A stretch of DNA of 6,690 bases. It comes from JAIVJN01 sp036732565. GTDB lineage: Bacteria > Acidobacteriota > Vicinamibacteria > Vicinamibacterales > UBA2999. Each line of letters begins with the position of its first letter. Positions within the stretch are counted from its first letter, which is position 1. The notes beneath the pieces are model-generated. The model made no database searches and was not told the origin of the DNA. It saw only the letters and a program-made list of their open reading frames with translations. This document shows positions 5,406 through 6,690 of the stretch, one piece after another. The stretch covers positions 1-6,690 of the forward strand of contig DAINCF010000398.1 of the NCBI GenBank assembly GCA_036732565.1. Reading direction: 5' to 3'. A program made the position numbers and the translations under genes.

Positions 5406-5852
5406 TTATCGACGATGAGAGCGGCGCTGGGCGCCTCGCGGGAGACGCCACATGTCGCCCTCGGCGATGCGCTCGATGATCTCCGTGAGCTGCCGGTGCG
5501 CCGCGGCCAGATCCTTGAGGTCCGCGACGAAGACCACGCGGCGCGTGTCAGGGGAGGGCGTGGGCGCGAACAGATCGACCACCGAGACGTCGAGCGCGTT
5601 GGCCAGGCTGAGCAGCACGGTTGTGGTCGGATTCGCCTGGGCGTGCGCGATGTCCTGGTAGTGATTCGTGCTGATCTGCGCCCGCTCGGCCAGCGCGCGC
5701 TGGGTGAAGCCGCGCTGCAGGCGGAGGCTCTCGAGACGCTTGGCGAACGGCTCGAGCGTCGGAAAGGCCGCCGGCTCCATCTTCCGGCGTGACCGCACCC
5801 GAGGCACACCAGCGTTGGGCGCGGGAGGAGTGTCGCGCGATTTGGACGTCAT
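5406..5852 (-). CDS. XRE-family helix-turn-helix transcriptional regulator
   Basis: A 148-residue cytosolic DNA-binding protein. The HTH domain spans about residues 36-95: LESLRLQRGFTQRALAERAQ, the recognition region ISTNHYQDIAHAQANP, then LLSLANALDVSVVDLF. The usual RIExG motif after the recognition helix reads DIAHAQ here. A basic N-terminal extension (1-30) and a C-terminal helical part (105-133, ADLKDLAAAHRQLTEIIERI) that may mediate dimerisation flank it. ATG 5852 lies 6 bases beyond a palindromic operator that also carries a possible -10, TATAAG, giving a very short or absent leader without a Shine-Dalgarno; Met25 (5780) is an alternative start. The layout suggests it represses itself and the divergent small gene. 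It may be a phage- or element-type repressor, but no phage genes accompany it. Confidence 0.87.
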   Translation of the reverse strand: MTSKSRDTPPAPNAGVPRVRSRRKMEPAAFPTLEPFAKRLESLRLQRGFTQRALAERAQISTNHYQDIAHAQANPTTTVLLSLANALDVSVVDLFAPTPSPDTRRVVFVADLKDLAAAHRQLTEIIERIAEGDMWRLPRGAQRRSHRR

Positions 5853-5857
5853 GTCGC

Positions 5858-5885
5858 GTGGTGTAACACCACTTATAGATGGTAT
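5858..5885. promoter_or_regulatory. Palindromic operator/divergent promoter between the XRE gene and the small basic-protein gene
   Basis: GTGGTGT-A-ACACCAC (5858-5872) is a perfect 15-bp palindrome. It runs into TATAGAT (5874-5880, a plus-strand -10 candidate), and on the minus strand TATAAG (5876-5871) is a -10 candidate for the XRE gene. No good -35 is evident for either. Overlap of dyad and -10 elements fits repression of both genes by the XRE protein. Bases 5865-5885 recur at 5371-5391. Confidence 0.55.
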
Positions 5886-5908
5886 CAGGAAACCACGCAG
5901 GAGACGTT

Positions 5909-6181
5909 ATGGCTACACGACCTCACAAGCAGCGTCGCAACTCCACGGCGATCGCGCCCGACATCGCACTCAATCCTGAGCAGCTGTTTGTGCGAGCAGT
6001 GACGTTGGCGCTGTATCTACGCGACCTCGCCATTCCGACCGTGCAGCTCGCCGGCGACGTGCTCCGCCACGCGTCCGACATCGCGGACGGCATTCGTCGC
6101 GACTCACGGCGGCTCTCCCACCGGCTCGATCTGTCACGGTCCACGCCCAAAGCGAAGAAGCGCGGCAGTCGCGCACGCTGA
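5909..6181 (+). CDS. Small basic protein of unknown function, divergent from the XRE gene
   Basis: A 90-residue protein I do not recognise. The N-terminus is basic and polar (MATRPHKQRRNS). The middle (about residues 24-70, EQLFVRAVTLALYLRDLAIP, then TVQLAGDVLRHASDIADGIR) should form amphipathic helices. The tail is strongly basic (STPKAKKRGSRAR), which suits nucleic-acid binding or a membrane-surface role. It has no signal peptide, no transmembrane segment and no cysteine. AGGAG (5899-5903) five bases before ATG 5909 supports this start over the in-frame ATG 5879, which lies inside the operator. Sharing an operator region with an XRE regulator, it may be that regulator's main target, a toxin-like partner or an accessory factor. 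None of these is shown by sequence. Confidence 0.65.
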   Translation: MATRPHKQRRNSTAIAPDIALNPEQLFVRAVTLALYLRDLAIPTVQLAGDVLRHASDIADGIRRDSRRLSHRLDLSRSTPKAKKRGSRAR

Positions 6182-6496
6182 GCCCTCCGCGTACGCGCGA
6201 CGACGATCGCACGTCCGTACAGTGAACAGCCCGGCCCAGGCGGAGCCTGGGAACCGGGCGTTCGGTGCGTGTGGGTACACGCATCCCGACAAGAGTCAGG
6301 ATTGGGTCTTCAATTTACTTGTCTTCTGAATTGTCGACATGCGCATCGACGAGGGTTTACGCCATCGACGATGCGCGATCTGAGCCCGGTGGTTCTGCCA
6401 TGCGAACCTCCACGTCTCAACTGGCGTGGCCTATGGTTGGAATACACCTCTCATCCTCCGGTGTCAAGGCCGATCGTGGCTTGTTGTCAAAGCGAA
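6182..6496. other. Non-coding stretch with hairpins, no supported gene
   Basis: About 315 bases between the small basic-protein gene and the IS-like repeats. It contains the hairpin at 6229-6259, a small hairpin TGCGTGT-GGGT-ACACGCA (6266-6283), an AT-richer patch around 6300-6335 and an inverted pair GCGCATCG (6341-6348)/CGATGCGC (6369-6376). Reading frames here have no recognisable protein features. Confidence 0.55.
6229..6259. terminator. Long hairpin after the small basic-protein gene, REP-like core
   Basis: GCCCGG + CCCAGGC pairs across a GGA loop with GCCTGGG + CCGGGC, with an AA bulge: 13 base pairs, about 50 bases past the stop. It could end transcription of the small gene, though no T tract follows. 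The core, on the other strand GTTCCCAGGCTCCGCCTGGG, resembles a palindrome I recall as dispersed in many bacterial genomes, so a mobile REP-like origin is as likely. Confidence 0.5.
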
Positions 6497-6536
6497 ATAG
6501 AAATGTCCCCGGTCTTCACTCGATAGAAATGTCCCC
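6497..6536 (+). repeat. Two 14-bp direct repeats ATAGAAATGTCCCC, 26-bp period (IS-end type)
   Basis: Perfect copies at 6497-6510 and 6523-6536. Repeated short motifs of the TAGAAATGTCC kind are typical of ends of insertion sequences with rve-type transposases. The second copy overlaps the end of the transposase-like frame entering from the right, so this is probably the 3' end of an IS whose body lies beyond the window. Confidence 0.55.
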
Positions 6537-6690
6537 TCGATACTGGTCGGCCTCGACGTGTGGGTCTGCGGCCCAGGTGCGACGCACGGCGCGGAGCTCG
6601 CGCATGCGTGCATATGCTTGGCTGCGCCGCCACGGATGATCGGCGTCGGGCTGCCACGGGAGGCGGGCCGGCGGCCCGGCGGGCGTGGCC
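6516..6690 (-). CDS. C-terminal end of a probable transposase, partial (enters from right edge)
   Basis: The last 57 residues of a minus-strand frame open to the window edge and stopping at TGA 6518-6516. It contains PDADHPWRRS (14-23) and a basic helix ARMRELRAVRRTW (27-39), and ends GDISIE. A DHPWRR-type motif followed by a tail ending in a GDIS-like peptide, encoded by the IS end repeat, reminds me of ISNCY/rve-type transposases. The catalytic core is not in the window, so family and integrity are uncertain. Confidence 0.45.
   Translation of the reverse strand, partial: ATPAGPPARLPWQPDADHPWRRSQAYARMRELRAVRRTWAADPHVEADQYRGDISIE

Noticed and set aside
6497..6536. CRISPR-like repeat pair
   Set aside because: Only two 14-bp units with a 12-bp gap; the size and setting fit an IS end, not a CRISPR array.
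6265..6639. Plus-strand frame at the right end
   Set aside because: It crosses the non-coding hairpins and IS repeats and has no recognisable domain.

Overview
The window is high-GC bacterial DNA carrying several small, mostly unrelated transcription units. The paired ECF sigma factor and Hanks-type kinase, two secreted proteins, a lipocalin-like protein and the style of the integrase remind me most of Acidobacteriota (Vicinamibacteria-like soil lineages). That assignment is inference from remembered families. No marker gene settles it.

Left part (1-3310). A minus-strand pair encodes an ECF-type sigma factor followed, with a 4-base stop/start overlap, by a Ser/Thr protein kinase that runs off the left edge. 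The kinase has a Thr where the catalytic-loop Lys is expected. Divergent from this pair, two plus-strand genes encode secreted proteins: a 190-residue protein with an HELQH zinc-protease-type motif, then a vanadium-haloperoxidase-family protein. The latter keeps the Lys/Arg/Arg/His anion-pocket positions, but Gly-Asn-Met replaces the usual Ser-Gly-His. The first gene's stop lies just upstream of, or overlaps, the second gene's start, so they are probably co-translated.

Middle part (3311-4675). This is a decayed integration locus. A tyrosine-recombinase gene has lost an internal segment with a frame change near 3948 and ends in a REP-like hairpin. It points towards a tRNA-Asn(GTT) gene on the minus strand. 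A perfect 23-bp copy of the tRNA 3' end lies 105 bp away, next to helically phased TTGTCCC repeats. Together these look like an attachment site with integrase arm sites.

Right part (4678-6690). A minus-strand lipocalin-like exported protein has two tandem 25-bp repeats in its leader. An XRE-family regulator (minus) is divergent from a small basic orphan protein (plus). Between them is a palindromic operator overlapping possible -10 elements. A 21-bp piece of that operator recurs, with one mismatch, just past the 3' end of the regulator gene, so the two sites bracket it. The last 500 bases hold a long hairpin of a REP-like type and then two 14-bp direct repeats, which overlap the 3' end of a transposase-like reading frame that enters from the right edge.

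The most unusual points are the GNM-for-SGH substitution in the haloperoxidase homologue, the duplicated operator around the XRE gene, and the tRNA-Asn 3'-end duplication beside a broken integrase. I found no CRISPR array and no clear new defence or biosynthetic system.
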